From an uncultured Erysipelotrichaceae bacterium (GTDB taxonomy: Bacteria; Bacillota_I; Bacilli_A; Erysipelotrichales; Erysipelotrichaceae): a stretch of 64,000 bases of DNA. Shown piece after piece: positions 27,674 through 36,875 of this stretch. The position numbers and the translations under genes were made by a program. Where the stretch lies: positions 18,395-82,394 of the forward strand of contig CANOSP010000007.1 of NCBI GenBank assembly GCA_947569705.1, in the 5' to 3' direction. The notes under the pieces are model-generated. The model was not told where the DNA came from. It did no database searches and was given only the letters and a program-made list of their open reading frames with translations. The first letter of the stretch is position 1. Every line of letters starts with the position of its first letter.

Positions 27674-28403
27674 TGTGCGTTTCCTGCAACTGCCGATGAA
27701 TATCTCGTTTTAATTCCGCTTGTTCAAACAGCCAGTCACGTGATTTTGTCACTTCCCTTAAATCGATTTGGCGAATGATGCTTGCGGGACGATTTCCCAA
27801 GATTAAAATACGATCGGCCAAATATAAAGCTTCTTCAATATCATGCGTTACCAATAAAATCGTTTTATGTAGATCATTTCGCAGCTGTAACAGCCAATCC
27901 TGCATCTCATTTCGCGTTATCACATCTAATGCACCGAACGGTTCATCTAACAACAGAATATCTGCATCACATAACGCAGTGCGTAAAAATGCTGCCCGCT
28001 GTCTCATTCCTCCCGATAATTCATGAGGATATGCCCTCTCATAGCCGTCCAAGCCAAACCGCTTCCATGCTTTGAGCGCTTGTTCCTTGGCGGCTTTTTT
28101 TTGATGTTTCAGTGTACCGCACAGACAAACATTGTCTAAGATTGTTGCCCAAGGCAACAGTAAATCATTCTGCGGCATATAGGCAAAGTGTATAGATACC
28201 CCGTTGATTTCCTGTTCATCGACGCGGATGCTTCCCGATTGTGCTCTCAGCGTTCCTGCCAATACATTTAATAAAGTAGACTTTCCGCAGCCGCTTGTTC
28301 CGATGATTGCGACGAATTCCCCCTCATCTATCGACATGCTGAAATCCTTTAACACCTGCTGATCTGAAAATGCGACCGATAATTGTTCAATTTGCAGTTT
28401 CAT
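27663..28403 (-). CDS. ABC transporter ATPase, thiamine-precursor type (ThiZ-like)
   Basis: Energises the NMT1/THI5-type importer. Walker A is GTSGCGKST, followed by the Q-loop AYMPQNDLLLPW, the signature LSGGM and Walker B ILLLDEPFGALD. The size of 246 residues is usual for SsuB/TauB/ThiZ-type ATPases. The ATG at 28403 is 8 nt after GAGG; the longer reading overlaps the binding-protein gene and is unlikely. The TPP riboswitch upstream of the operon points to thiamine precursors over sulfonates or nitrate. Confidence 0.93.
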   Translation of the reverse strand: MKLQIEQLSVAFSDQQVLKDFSMSIDEGEFVAIIGTSGCGKSTLLNVLAGTLRAQSGSIRVDEQEINGVSIHFAYMPQNDLLLPWATILDNVCLCGTLKHQKKAAKEQALKAWKRFGLDGYERAYPHELSGGMRQRAAFLRTALCDADILLLDEPFGALDVITRNEMQDWLLQLRNDLHKTILLVTHDIEEALYLADRILILGNRPASIIRQIDLREVTKSRDWLFEQAELKRDIHRQLQETHNGA

Positions 28404-28413
28404 TCTCGGTACC

Positions 28414-29412
28414 TCATCGAATGAACTCATTCGTATATTGCCGCTCTGCCGGAAGCATCTGTTCAATCAAACCCGCTTCCTGCATGAATTGTGTATAGCG
28501 ATCCCATACCTCATCCCGCATCACGCCCCATGTATCAGCGTCTGCCTGATATTCACGGCTGACAAACGCTTGGCTTTGTTTCAAAAATTCAAAGTCACTG
28601 TCCGGCAGAACCTCATGAAGGATCTTCGCTGCTTCTTCGGGATTCACAGCCGCATATTCATACCCTTTTTTTACAGCTTGTACAAAAGCTTTTACCGTTT
28701 GCGGATCGTTCTTGATCATGTTCTCATTTGTGATAAACAACGGCGTGTAATAATCCAGCCGCTCATCCAAATCCTTTAACGGTATATAATTCAAGTTATA
28801 ACCGTCAAGTCTGCCCTTTAAAACCGCCCAGCCTTCAAAGTCCCATTGCAGATCTACGCCGTTTCCCAGTGCCGCAAAACCGCTTCCGTCTGCCCCCACC
28901 ATCGTCAGCTGACTAAAGTCGGCACCGCCTTTTTTCATAACAGATTGAATTACCGCTTCTTCACTCGGTGCCTGCCATCCGGCATAAACCTTTCCTTCAA
29001 AGTCCTTCACCGTTTGAATATTCGCATGCTTCAAAGACACAAATCCGCTCGTATTATGCTGCATAATTGTCGCAATCGCACGGATCGGAAGCGGCTCCTT
29101 TGCACAGCGGGCATAAGTCACGTCCTCTTGATAGCTGACACCGAATTCGCCTCGATTCACAGCCACCAAAGTCGCACTTGTTTCGTTATCTCCCGGTTCA
29201 ATGATATTCACGCTCAAACCGGCTTCCTCAAAATAGCCGTTTTTTTCCGCAACATAGATTCCCGTATGGTTCGTATTCGGTAAGTAATCCAAAATCAAAG
29301 TAACTTCTTTTAATCCGTTGTCTGTTTCTGCTTGCGGTGAAGCACAGGCGCTTGTTCCCGTCAAAAGTATAATACCTGTCAGCGCCCAAGCGATTTTCAA
29401 TTTATATTTCAT
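28414..29412 (-). CDS. NMT1/THI5-type substrate-binding lipoprotein (ThiY-like)
   Basis: Extracytoplasmic binding component of the importer, probably for hydroxymethylpyrimidine-type thiamine precursors. The signal peptide ends in the lipobox TSAC. The mature protein opens with EVTLILDYLPNTNHTGIYVA, characteristic of the THI5/NMT1 family, then GYFEEAGLSVNIIEPGDNET. The length is 332. The ATG at 29412 is 8 nt after AAGGG; an in-frame extension to 29466 runs into the permease gene. It overlaps neither neighbour (1 nt gap upstream, 10 nt downstream). Confidence 0.92.
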   Translation of the reverse strand: MKYKLKIAWALTGIILLTGTSACASPQAETDNGLKEVTLILDYLPNTNHTGIYVAEKNGYFEEAGLSVNIIEPGDNETSATLVAVNRGEFGVSYQEDVTYARCAKEPLPIRAIATIMQHNTSGFVSLKHANIQTVKDFEGKVYAGWQAPSEEAVIQSVMKKGGADFSQLTMVGADGSGFAALGNGVDLQWDFEGWAVLKGRLDGYNLNYIPLKDLDERLDYYTPLFITNENMIKNDPQTVKAFVQAVKKGYEYAAVNPEEAAKILHEVLPDSDFEFLKQSQAFVSREYQADADTWGVMRDEVWDRYTQFMQEAGLIEQMLPAERQYTNEFIR

Positions 29413-29413
29413 T

Positions 29414-30226
29414 TTATTTTCCCTTTCTCTGATACGGAAGCACGATTTTTTCAATCCACGCAACACATAGATGTAACAATAAACTCCATATAATAATCAC
29501 AATGACACAGGCAAATACCTTATCCAACATATAACCGTTTTTCACGCGAATCATAAAATAGCCCAAGCCTGCCGAGGCGCTCAGCCATTCACCGACAATC
29601 GCTCCGCCGATACAATAGGTGGCCGCTACTTTCAGCCCGGAGAAAAACGCATGTGCGGCAGACGGAATCTTTACATAACGGTAAAGCTGCCATCGCGTTG
29701 CCCGAAAGCTTTTTAACAGATTCAGCTGCTGCGGATCTGTTTGCGCCATCGCATCATAAAAGGATATCGCAATTGGAAAAAAGCACATGAAAATCACCAT
29801 TATAATTTTCGGTGTCATCCCAAAGCCGAACCATATCGCAAACAGCGGTCCTAAAATCATCACCGGGACAGTTTGTGTCACAATTAAGTGCGGATACAGA
29901 CTGCGCTTACAGATTTTGAACATATCCATCAAAATCGCAATCGCAAATGCCGATATTGCCGCAAGCATTAATCCAATAAGTGCTTCACTTAAAGTTACGA
30001 CGGAATGACTCCACAAAACTTGTGCATTCTCCCTTACAGCGTTCAGGATATCGCTCGGTGCCGGCAGGATATACAGACTGATATCAAATGTGTGAATAAC
30101 CCATTCCCATATAAGCAAAACGATCAGAATTGAAATTAACGGATCTGTCACTTCACGCAGTTTGCTTTTTGAAATCGCTTTGTTTGCGGCTGATCGCTTC
30201 GCTGATTTCGACTGCTTCTTTAACAA
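29414..30226 (-). CDS. ABC transporter permease (ThiX-like)
   Basis: Membrane component of the importer, with about six membrane segments and the ATPase-contact loop around DAMAQTDPQQLNLLKSFRAT and GLKVAATYCIGGAIVGEWL. The most likely start is the TTG at 30226, with GGAGG 10 nt upstream. That ribosome binding site sits in a 7-bp hairpin under riboswitch control. It is the first gene of the operon. Confidence 0.9.
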   Translation of the reverse strand: MLKKQSKSAKRSAANKAISKSKLREVTDPLISILIVLLIWEWVIHTFDISLYILPAPSDILNAVRENAQVLWSHSVVTLSEALIGLMLAAISAFAIAILMDMFKICKRSLYPHLIVTQTVPVMILGPLFAIWFGFGMTPKIIMVIFMCFFPIAISFYDAMAQTDPQQLNLLKSFRATRWQLYRYVKIPSAAHAFFSGLKVAATYCIGGAIVGEWLSASAGLGYFMIRVKNGYMLDKVFACVIVIIIWSLLLHLCVAWIEKIVLPYQRKGK

Positions 30227-30233
30227 AATAAAA

Positions 30234-30251
30234 ACACCTCCGATGAGGCGT
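30234..30251 (-). promoter_or_regulatory. Hairpin sequestering the permease ribosome binding site
   Basis: On the minus strand ACGCCTC pairs with GAGGTGT across a 4-nt loop, burying the GGAGG used by the permease gene. It lies just downstream of the TPP riboswitch, which suggests control at translation initiation. Confidence 0.6.
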
Positions 30252-30279
30252 AAGTGAACCAATCTAAAAAAACAAATAG

Positions 30280-30352
30280 AATGACTCCCTACGCTAGTAT
30301 TACCTAGGTCAGGTCTAAGGGTATTATCTCAGCTTATTCAGCACCCCTGTCT
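30280..30352 (-). ncRNA. TPP riboswitch (THI element)
   Basis: The minus strand carries the THI-box blocks in order: GGGGTGC, GCTGAGA, ACCCTT, GACCTGA, GGTAATAC and GCGTAGGGA. These are the conserved TPP-sensing core. It sits between a promoter and the transporter operon, so high thiamine pyrophosphate should lower expression of the importer and the TatD-like gene. Confidence 0.95.
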
Positions 30353-30362
30353 TGACTTTTTT

Positions 30363-30391
30363 ATTATAGAACAACGAAAAGAAAAAAGCAA
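30363..30391 (-). promoter_or_regulatory. Promoter of the thiamine-precursor transporter operon
   Basis: On the minus strand -35 TTGCTT (30386-30391) and -10 TATAAT (30363-30368) are 17 nt apart, just upstream of the riboswitch. Confidence 0.8.
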
Positions 30392-30444
30392 TGTTTTTTC
30401 TTCACGTTCTCTTCATGTTATCACAATGATTCATCAGTCCTTGT

Positions 30445-30729
30445 TTATCTTTCCCAAACACACACCGCTACTTCATCTCCTTCACCTTTACCGAGCTGAA
30501 CACGGATTGCCTTCAGTACACCGATAATATAACAAATACTGCCGTCCTCATGCTTTATTCCCATATTTACGATACTGCCGTCATAAGGAATACCGTCAAA
30601 GGTCACATGTACTTTGACCCTGCCTTTTCCAAACTCCTTGCGGATGTCATAAGGAAATTCAATATAAGCACCGCCAATATCTTGCACCGTATGAATCACT
30701 GCCTGAAACCGATAACATTTATCGCTCAT
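30445..30729 (-). CDS. DUF1905-type small beta-barrel protein
   Basis: A 94-residue protein with the layout of DUF1905: FQAVIHTVQDIGGAYIEFPY, then VKVHVTFDGIPYDGSIVNMG and an IGVLKAIRVQLGKGEGD stretch. The molecular function of the family is unknown. It overlaps the end of folC by 11 nt and is probably co-transcribed with ung and folC. No terminator is evident after it, so read-through into the thiamine operon region is possible. Confidence 0.85.
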   Translation of the reverse strand: MSDKCYRFQAVIHTVQDIGGAYIEFPYDIRKEFGKGRVKVHVTFDGIPYDGSIVNMGIKHEDGSICYIIGVLKAIRVQLGKGEGDEVAVCVWER

Positions 30730-31963
30730 CTTTCACCTCATTTGTCAGCTGTTTAAAATACGCTCTTATCGCGGAAATAAAATACAGAGATCCGGTAATA
30801 ATCAATGGTGTTTCTTCATCATGCAGTGCTGTCTGTATTGCCTTTTGATAATCAGGTTCAATCCGTACCGGAAAATCTCCTGCCAAAGCAACTGCTTTTT
30901 TACACCGATAAAAATCAAACTCACTGACCGTAACGTCATTACTGCATATACAAAGTGCTTTTAACATGGAGTCTGTTTCCTTGTCTTTTAACGCACTGAA
31001 TAAGATACGTACATTTCCCATCGTTTGAATAGTTTCACATAACGCTTGTATACCTGCCTCATTATGCGCACCGTCAATAATCACCAAAGGTTGCTCCCAC
31101 ACCTTCTCAAAGCGGCCTTTCCAGTTTGCTTTTTTTAGTCCGTTAAGTAAAGCAGCTTCAGATATTTGATAATGATATTGCTCGCTTAAAATTCGCAGTA
31201 CCTCGATTGCACAGGCACCGTTTTCTGCTTGATAATAAGCAGGCTGTGATAAAGTAAATTGTTTTTGATCATATGTAAAAGTAAGCTGATCCTGATGAAT
31301 TTGTGCGTGTTCAATCGGCTTCGTTAAAATCATCAAAGCGTTCAGCGAATCCGCAATCCGTTTCAACACCGATAAAGCTTCTGCCTTTTGTTCATTGATA
31401 ACCACCGGAGTATCAGGCTTGATAATGCCGCCCTTTTGCCATGCGATTGATTCAATCGAATAGCCCAGATAATCCATGTGATCCAAACCGATACCGGTAA
31501 TCACACTTATCAGCGGATGGATAACATTGGTACAATCATAACGTCCGCCGATTCCTGCTTCGATTATACATATATCAACCTTCTGTTCATAAAAATATAA
31601 AAATGCGATTACTGTATCTATTTCAAAAGCACTCAATTCATAATCATACCACCCTTGATGATAACGATCATAATAAGACAGAAATGCTTCTTCACTGATA
31701 AATTCATCATTGATGCGAATGCGATCATAATGTGTCTCTAAATACGGTGATGTAAATGTTCCGACACGGTACCCCGCTTCCTGAAGCACACTGCGCAGAT
31801 CATTGACACAGGAGCCTTTGCCGTTGGTTCCGGCGACATGAATACAGGTCAGCTGTTTATGAATATCATTTATCGTATGTAAATATGCTTCAAAATTGGC
31901 AATACCCTTTTTTTGATTACGACGTGCTTCTATTCCCTGTAATACAATTTCACTTCGCTTCAT
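30719..31963 (-). CDS. folC: Folylpolyglutamate synthase / dihydrofolate synthase
   Basis: Adds glutamates to folates (and possibly to dihydropteroate) using ATP in the cytosol. The Mur-ligase-type fold is shown by the P-loop HVAGTNGKGSC, the EAGIGGRYDCTNVI block, GLDHMDYLG and the C-terminal VIIDGAHNEAGI. The 414-residue length is normal. Its ATG shares one base with the ung stop (TAATG), implying translational coupling. Confidence 0.96.
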   Translation of the reverse strand: MKRSEIVLQGIEARRNQKKGIANFEAYLHTINDIHKQLTCIHVAGTNGKGSCVNDLRSVLQEAGYRVGTFTSPYLETHYDRIRINDEFISEEAFLSYYDRYHQGWYDYELSAFEIDTVIAFLYFYEQKVDICIIEAGIGGRYDCTNVIHPLISVITGIGLDHMDYLGYSIESIAWQKGGIIKPDTPVVINEQKAEALSVLKRIADSLNALMILTKPIEHAQIHQDQLTFTYDQKQFTLSQPAYYQAENGACAIEVLRILSEQYHYQISEAALLNGLKKANWKGRFEKVWEQPLVIIDGAHNEAGIQALCETIQTMGNVRILFSALKDKETDSMLKALCICSNDVTVSEFDFYRCKKAVALAGDFPVRIEPDYQKAIQTALHDEETPLIITGSLYFISAIRAYFKQLTNEVKDER

Positions 31964-32619
31964 TACTCATGAATCTCCCAGTTGATTTCCTCACGCTGAT
32001 GCGCCTTTAGATAAGCATTTATTTGCGAGAACGGCTTCGATCCGAAAAAACCGCGGTAAGCAGACAGCGGTGAAGGATGCGGCGCACATAAAACTGCATG
32101 CTTCCTACTGTCAATCAAACTTTGCTTGCGCTGTGCCGGCGCCCCCCATAACACAAACACCACAAATTCACACTGTTCATTGATCGTTTGAATCACATGA
32201 TCGGTAAAGATTTCCCAACCTTTGTTATGATGACTGCCTGCTTTTCCTTCCTGCACACTCAATACAGCATTTAACATAAACACGCCTTGTTTCGCCCAAT
32301 CGATCAAACACCCGTGAGACGGCACCGCAATATTAAGATCATCATGTAATTCCTTATAGATATTTCGTAAACTCGGCGGTATTTTAATCCCCTTGCGTAC
32401 CGAAAAAGCTAAACCGTGTGCCTGATTTTTTTCATGATACGGATCTTGCCCCAGTATTACAACCTTTATTTGATCCATATCACAATATTGAAAAGCCGAA
32501 AACAGCTCGCTTCGAGGCGGAAATATCTGTTTTTCTCGGTATTCTTGATCAAGAAACTGCATCAGTTCTCGATAATAAGCCTGTTCCTGTTCCTGCTTCA
32601 GCCATGTTTCCCATTTCAT
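31963..32619 (-). CDS. ung: Uracil-DNA glycosylase
   Basis: Removes uracil from DNA as the first step of base excision repair. The family I motif GQDPYH with catalytic Asp59 is present, as are FMLNAVLSVQEG and HPSPLSAYRGFFGSKPFS with the second catalytic His. At 218 residues it is normal. It leads a short operon with folC and the DUF1905 gene; the coupling with folate synthesis fits uracil avoidance but may be chance. Confidence 0.97.
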   Translation of the reverse strand: MKWETWLKQEQEQAYYRELMQFLDQEYREKQIFPPRSELFSAFQYCDMDQIKVVILGQDPYHEKNQAHGLAFSVRKGIKIPPSLRNIYKELHDDLNIAVPSHGCLIDWAKQGVFMLNAVLSVQEGKAGSHHNKGWEIFTDHVIQTINEQCEFVVFVLWGAPAQRKQSLIDSRKHAVLCAPHPSPLSAYRGFFGSKPFSQINAYLKAHQREEINWEIHE

Positions 32620-32675
32620 ATGATCACCTCGTTTTTTATTGTATCACATTTTAGCTGAAAGCAATACAGTGAATC

Positions 32676-32701
32676 TTATGAACATGTATACATGTTCATA
32701 A
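32676..32701. repeat. 26-bp perfect palindrome, likely operator
   Basis: The sequence runs from TTATGAACATG through TATA to CATGTTCATAA and reads the same on both strands. It lies between divergent genes, 56 nt from the ung start and about 140 nt upstream of the GH13-like gene's -35. No T run follows it, so it is more likely a dimeric repressor or activator site than a terminator. Confidence 0.65.
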
Positions 32702-32839
32702 ATAAATAATAATAAAAACAGAGAAATGTTTTGTTTAATGAAAAAAAGCCATTTCACTCAATAGTTATTATTTTTCTTTGATGATTCTTATTTCAATTAA
32801 AAGAAAATTGAAAAAAAGTGAAATAATCACATATTTTTA

Positions 32840-32868
32840 TTGACTTTTGATAGCGCTTAACGGACAAT
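32840..32868 (+). promoter_or_regulatory. Promoter with LacI/CcpA-type operator for the GH13-like gene
   Basis: -35 TTGACT (32840-32845) and a -10-like GACAAT (32863-32868) are 17 nt apart. Between them TTGATAGCGCTTAAC (32847-32861) resembles a LacI-family or cre operator with its central GCGC. Binding there would block RNA polymerase. Promoter assignment is moderate because the -10 is weak. Confidence 0.55.
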
Positions 32869-32894
32869 TAAGGTGTACACAAGGAGGATCGTTT

Positions 32895-34904
32895 ATGATC
32901 GACTTCACGCAAATGATTAAAGCTATTCAGCTTTCTAAAAAACAACACACAATGATTTATAATTATACAATTCCTCAAGCATGGAATACATTTGGCTTTG
33001 AACGGGGAAAACGGCTGCGAAATCATGAAATGATTGTGGATCCGCATGATTTTTACAGCTTCGCATTAACTAAAATGGCAGAATGTGAAACAAGCTGTCG
33101 TGAGCTTAAAAAGGAAAAAGGAAAACATGGAAGCTGGATTGAAAAAGAAGTGATTTATGCACTGGATATGCGTACTTTAACAAGCTGGGATCATGATCGT
33201 AATGATGCGATTGATGACAGTAATTTATACGGTTTAAATGACAGCGGTACGTTTTTAAAAGCGATCATATTGTTGCCGCTGTTAAAGCGCAGCGGGATAA
33301 CTACTTTGATTCTTCACCAATTATTTGAGTTGGATCAGCCGCGGTTTCCGCATGATTATGCACATCCGTATGCATTGAGGCATCCGCTGAGAATTGCCCC
33401 CGGTTTACGCGATCCTTTGTTAAGCGGAATTGATGTCATGGCGCAATTCCAGTTGTTTATGCAGGCAGCACATCATTACGGTTTCCGTGTGATATGTAAC
33501 AGTTCACCGGCTCGCTTAGGCAGAGACAATGAGCTTTTGGAGACGCATCCGGACTGGTTTTACTGGATTAAAAAGGACTGTGAAGCACAATACTGCGCTC
33601 CGATTGTAAAGGGATTGCCGAATAACTGCCTTCCCGGTAAAAATGCGTGCAAGCTGTTGTATCAACAGGATACCACACAGGCACATTTGGATATGTTTGC
33701 GTATGATCCCGAAACAAGTGATCCGAAGGCTTATCAAGAGTGGCGCAGTCAATCTGATTGTTGTGATTTGGCAGCTATGGAAAAGCGTTTCAATATCACA
33801 AGCGCTCCGATGTTTTCCGATCAATTAAACACTTCACTTCCGGTTCAAAAAGAAACGACATATCTGCGTTTTTACCGTGATCAGCCGATTGATCAAGCAC
33901 CTTATCTTTTACAGGATACGCTTCGTCCCGATCTATTTGCGGGCAAACATGCCAATGAGCCGCTGTGGGACTTTATCTGTTCTTATACTACTACCCTGAT
34001 AGATGATTATCAATTTGACGGTTTATTTATTGATGAGGTTTGGCTGTTGCCGCAGAAGCTTTTAAAAGCAGTGATTCAAAACATGCGAAAACAAAAGCCG
34101 CAGTGTGCCGTATTAGTAAACTGCAATGAGGAACAAGCATTTACAAAGTGGCGCAAGCTCGGGGTAAATGTGATCAGCGGAAACAGTGCCTATATGATCC
34201 ATGACGATGATCTTGAATCGTATCGCAGCTTTGCCTACAGCCGTTTAAATGCGGAATCAACTCTATTAGCTGCCGGTGAATTCATTGATACGCCGCGAAT
34301 TCCGCAATATCAGGGCGGTGAAGCCATGGCAAAAACATTAATGTTTATGAATCTATTCTTGCCGCACACCGTTCCTTATTATACGTCCGGTCAGCTTTCG
34401 TTAGCGATTCAGCCGCAATTTTTATCCCCTTACGCAGATCCTGCTTATCAAAATGCTTTGCCGCCGCATGATATACGTTGTCATAAACAAGCTTTTATTG
34501 ATAAAAGCTATTACACTTATACAAGAGGTGATTATCATATTTTAATCAATCAGATGGAGCGTTTCACAAAAGTGCGCAAACAGTATCTTTTGGCGATGAT
34601 GAATGATGAGACCGCTATACCGGTTTGGTTTGATAAGCCCAATGATCCCGGTATCGGCTTTACTTATACATTAGCGGATCGCGCTTTGCTTGTCGTCTGT
34701 AACATCGATGTTAAAAATGCACAGACTTTGACAATCCATACGGAAAACATGTTGTGGGAGCTGCCGTTTATCTGGAAACATATCTATCAAATATATTCCA
34801 GTCATGACCCGTATACACATGATATTGAATTAAACGCATTTCAAAACATTCCGTTGTATTTTGAAGCGGGTGAAGTCAAGATTTTAGAAATACGTGAAGA
34901 ATAA
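32895..34904 (+). CDS. Divergent GH13 (alpha-amylase superfamily)-like protein
   Basis: Probably cytosolic (no signal peptide) and related to alpha-amylase-type glycosidases. The 669 residues show barrel elements in order. VICNSSPARLGRDN replaces the usual third-strand Asp...Asn-His motif. FDGLFIDEV keeps the nucleophile position (Asp380), VLVNCNEE offers the acid/base (Glu412 or Glu413), and GEFIDTPRI keeps the third Asp (Asp465) but not the preceding His. Spacings of 32 and 53 residues fit GH13. The LFLPHTVPYYTSGQ stretch matches the end of the barrel. Several substrate-binding His/Arg residues are therefore missing, and the activity cannot be named. The ATG at 32895 is 7 nt after AAGGAGG. 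The gene is monocistronic. Confidence 0.75.
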   Translation: MIDFTQMIKAIQLSKKQHTMIYNYTIPQAWNTFGFERGKRLRNHEMIVDPHDFYSFALTKMAECETSCRELKKEKGKHGSWIEKEVIYALDMRTLTSWDHDRNDAIDDSNLYGLNDSGTFLKAIILLPLLKRSGITTLILHQLFELDQPRFPHDYAHPYALRHPLRIAPGLRDPLLSGIDVMAQFQLFMQAAHHYGFRVICNSSPARLGRDNELLETHPDWFYWIKKDCEAQYCAPIVKGLPNNCLPGKNACKLLYQQDTTQAHLDMFAYDPETSDPKAYQEWRSQSDCCDLAAMEKRFNITSAPMFSDQLNTSLPVQKETTYLRFYRDQPIDQAPYLLQDTLRPDLFAGKHANEPLWDFICSYTTTLIDDYQFDGLFIDEVWLLPQKLLKAVIQNMRKQKPQCAVLVNCNEEQAFTKWRKLGVNVISGNSAYMIHDDDLESYRSFAYSRLNAESTLLAAGEFIDTPRIPQYQGGEAMAKTLMFMNLFLPHTVPYYTSGQLSLAIQPQFLSPYADPAYQNALPPHDIRCHKQAFIDKSYYTYTRGDYHILINQMERFTKVRKQYLLAMMNDETAIPVWFDKPNDPGIGFTYTLADRALLVVCNIDVKNAQTLTIHTENMLWELPFIWKHIYQIYSSHDPYTHDIELNAFQNIPLYFEAGEVKILEIREE

Positions 34905-34914
34905 GAATGATCTG

Positions 34915-34941
34915 ACTGCAGTTCACAGCTGCAGTTTTTTT
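34915..34941 (+). terminator. Intrinsic terminator after the GH13-like gene
   Basis: Stem ACTGCAG / CTGCAGT with a 7-nt loop followed by a run of T, 10 nt past the stop codon. Confidence 0.9.
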
Positions 34942-34970
34942 ATGAGAAATAAACTAACATAAAAAGAACA

Positions 34971-34996
34971 TTTAAAAACAGCCGTTTCCGACTGTT
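34971..34996 (-). terminator. Intrinsic terminator after ptsI
   Basis: On the minus strand an 8-bp stem (AACAGTCG / CGGCTGTT, one G-U) with a GAAA loop is followed by TTTAAATG, about 20 nt past the ptsI stop. Confidence 0.7.
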
Positions 34997-35015
34997 TTCA
35001 TATATTGTTTATCAA

Positions 35016-36716
35016 TTAATCTACTTTGCTTTTAACAAGATCTAATACTTCTTCTGCCGTAGACAGCTGAATTGCTTCCGCTGCCAATTTTTCACATTCT
35101 GCCTTGCTTAAAGAAGTAACCATTTTACGTGCTTTCAAGATTGAAGTAGCACTCATAGAGAATTCATCTAGGCCAAGTCCCAGCAACAATGGTACTGCGT
35201 ATGGTTCTCCTGCCATTTCACCGCACATACCTGCCCATTTTCCTTCTTTATGCGCGCCGTCGATTGTAGCCTTGACAAGTCTTAGAATAGACGGATTGTA
35301 TGGCTGATACAGATAAGATACATGCTCGCTCATACGATCGGCTGCCATTGTATACTGAATCAAATCGTTGGTACCGATAGAGAAGAAATCTGCTTCTTTG
35401 GCAAAGTTATCGGCATTTACCGCAGCTGCCGGAATTTCCACCATCATACCGACTTCAATATTATCAGCTACTTTTACACCTTCACTGATTAATTTCGCTT
35501 TTTCTTCATTAAAGATTGCTTTTGCATCTCTGAATTCCTTTACAGTTGCGATCATCGGGAACATGATGCACAGTTTGCCGTAAACAGAAGCACGAATCAA
35601 TGCACGAAGCTGAGTGCGGAAAATATCTGTACGATCTAAGCACAAACGAATTGCACGATAACCCAAGAACGGATTCATTTCTTCCGGGAATTCAAAGTAA
35701 GATAGTTTTTTGTCACCGCCGATATCCAAGGTACGCACAACCACTTTGCGTCCGCCCATACCGGTTAAAACTTCCTTATATGCTTCAAACTGTTCATCTT
35801 CGGTCGGGAAATGATCGGAATTCATATACAGGAATTCGGTACGGAATAAACCGACACCTTCACCGCCGTTATTCAATACGCCCTCTACATCCTTTGCACC
35901 GCCGATATTACCGGCCAATTCAACCTGATGTCCGTCGGTAGAAACTGACTTCGCTGTCTTTAATACCTTTAATGCTTCTTTTTCTTCTGCATAGGCTTTC
36001 GCTTTTGCTTCATATTTTTGAATAGTTGCTTCATCGGGATTTAAAAGTACTTCACCCTCTAACGCATCCATCACGATAACATCACCGTGTTTTGCTTCTT
36101 CCATAATGCCGCTGCATCCGACAACTGCCGGAATTTCCAAGGAACGTGCCATAATTGCGGAATGAGAAGTACGCCCGCCGATCGCAGTCGCAAAACCTTT
36201 TGCATACGTATTCAGCTGTGCCGTATCACTCGGTGTTAAATCATACGCTACGACCACAGAATCCTCATTGATTAAGCTTAAATCGGGAATCATCAATCCC
36301 AACAGATTACATTTTAAACGGAAAGTAACGTCCTTAATATCTGCCGCACGCTCACGCATATAATCATTATCCATAGATTCGAAAATCATAATCATCTGAT
36401 TCGCAACTGTTTCTGTCGCATAATCCGCATTCACTTTATCATTTTCAATCATACTGATAATTTGTGCCGAAAGATCAGGGTCGGATGCCATCATTAAATG
36501 CGCATCAAACACTGCCAGTTCTTCCTCACTTAAACGCTTGGAAGCAATCTCTTTGATTCGCTCAATATCGTTTTTGGTTTTTTCCAGTGCCTCATTGAAT
36601 TTAGCAACCTCAGCAGCCGGATCAGCATCTTTTTTCACAATTTCAACTGTCGGCTGTTCCAGCTTATAAACCTTCGCAATCGCAACACCGGATGACGCAG
36701 CTATACCTTTTAACAT
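35016..36716 (-). CDS. ptsI: Phosphoenolpyruvate-protein phosphotransferase, PTS enzyme I
   Basis: First enzyme of the sugar PTS: takes phosphate from PEP and passes it to HPr. The active-site His185 is in [13 protein letters not shown]; the PEP-binding barrel has [27 protein letters not shown] and [16 protein letters not shown], and the C-terminal [19 protein letters not shown] contains the conserved Cys. The 566-residue length is typical. No ptsH lies next to it, unlike in most Firmicutes. A cre-like site sits in its leader. Confidence 0.98.
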   Translation of the reverse strand: MLKGIAASSGVAIAKVYKLEQPTVEIVKKDADPAAEVAKFNEALEKTKNDIERIKEIASKRLSEEELAVFDAHLMMASDPDLSAQIISMIENDKVNADYATETVANQMIMIFESMDNDYMRERAADIKDVTFRLKCNLLGLMIPDLSLINEDSVVVAYDLTPSDTAQLNTYAKGFATAIGGRTSHSAIMARSLEIPAVVGCSGIMEEAKHGDVIVMDALEGEVLLNPDEATIQKYEAKAKAYAEEKEALKVLKTAKSVSTDGHQVELAGNIGGAKDVEGVLNNGGEGVGLFRTEFLYMNSDHFPTEDEQFEAYKEVLTGMGGRKVVVRTLDIGGDKKLSYFEFPEEMNPFLGYRAIRLCLDRTDIFRTQLRALIRASVYGKLCIMFPMIATVKEFRDAKAIFNEEKAKLISEGVKVADNIEVGMMVEIPAAAVNADNFAKEADFFSIGTNDLIQYTMAADRMSEHVSYLYQPYNPSILRLVKATIDGAHKEGKWAGMCGEMAGEPYAVPLLLGLGLDEFSMSATSILKARKMVTSLSKAECEKLAAEAIQLSTAEEVLDLVKSKVD

Positions 36717-36763
36717 AACAAATTTTCCTCCTATTATTCAATCTTGAGAAAGATGTCATTTTT

Positions 36764-36828
36764 TCATAGCGCTTTCAATTCTTTCTCTCTGGTATAAATA
36801 ATAACATTTTCAAGCATAAATTTCCAGT
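36764..36828 (-). promoter_or_regulatory. ptsI promoter with downstream cre-like site
   Basis: On the minus strand -35 TGGAAA (36823-36828), 17 nt spacer, and extended -10 TGTTATTAT (TATTAT at 36800-36805). Downstream, TTGAAAGCGCTATGA (36764-36778) closely matches the CcpA cre consensus apart from one outer base. A cre in the early transcribed region would make ptsI sensitive to carbon status. Confidence 0.6.
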
Positions 36829-36875
36829 CTTTTTCATCTATTGTGATCGGAAAATTATCACTTTGATTCAATTTA

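Noticed and set aside
32847..32894. Start of the GH13-like gene at 32847
   Set aside because: This reading begins in the promoter spacer; AAGGAGG is 7 nt before the ATG at 32895.
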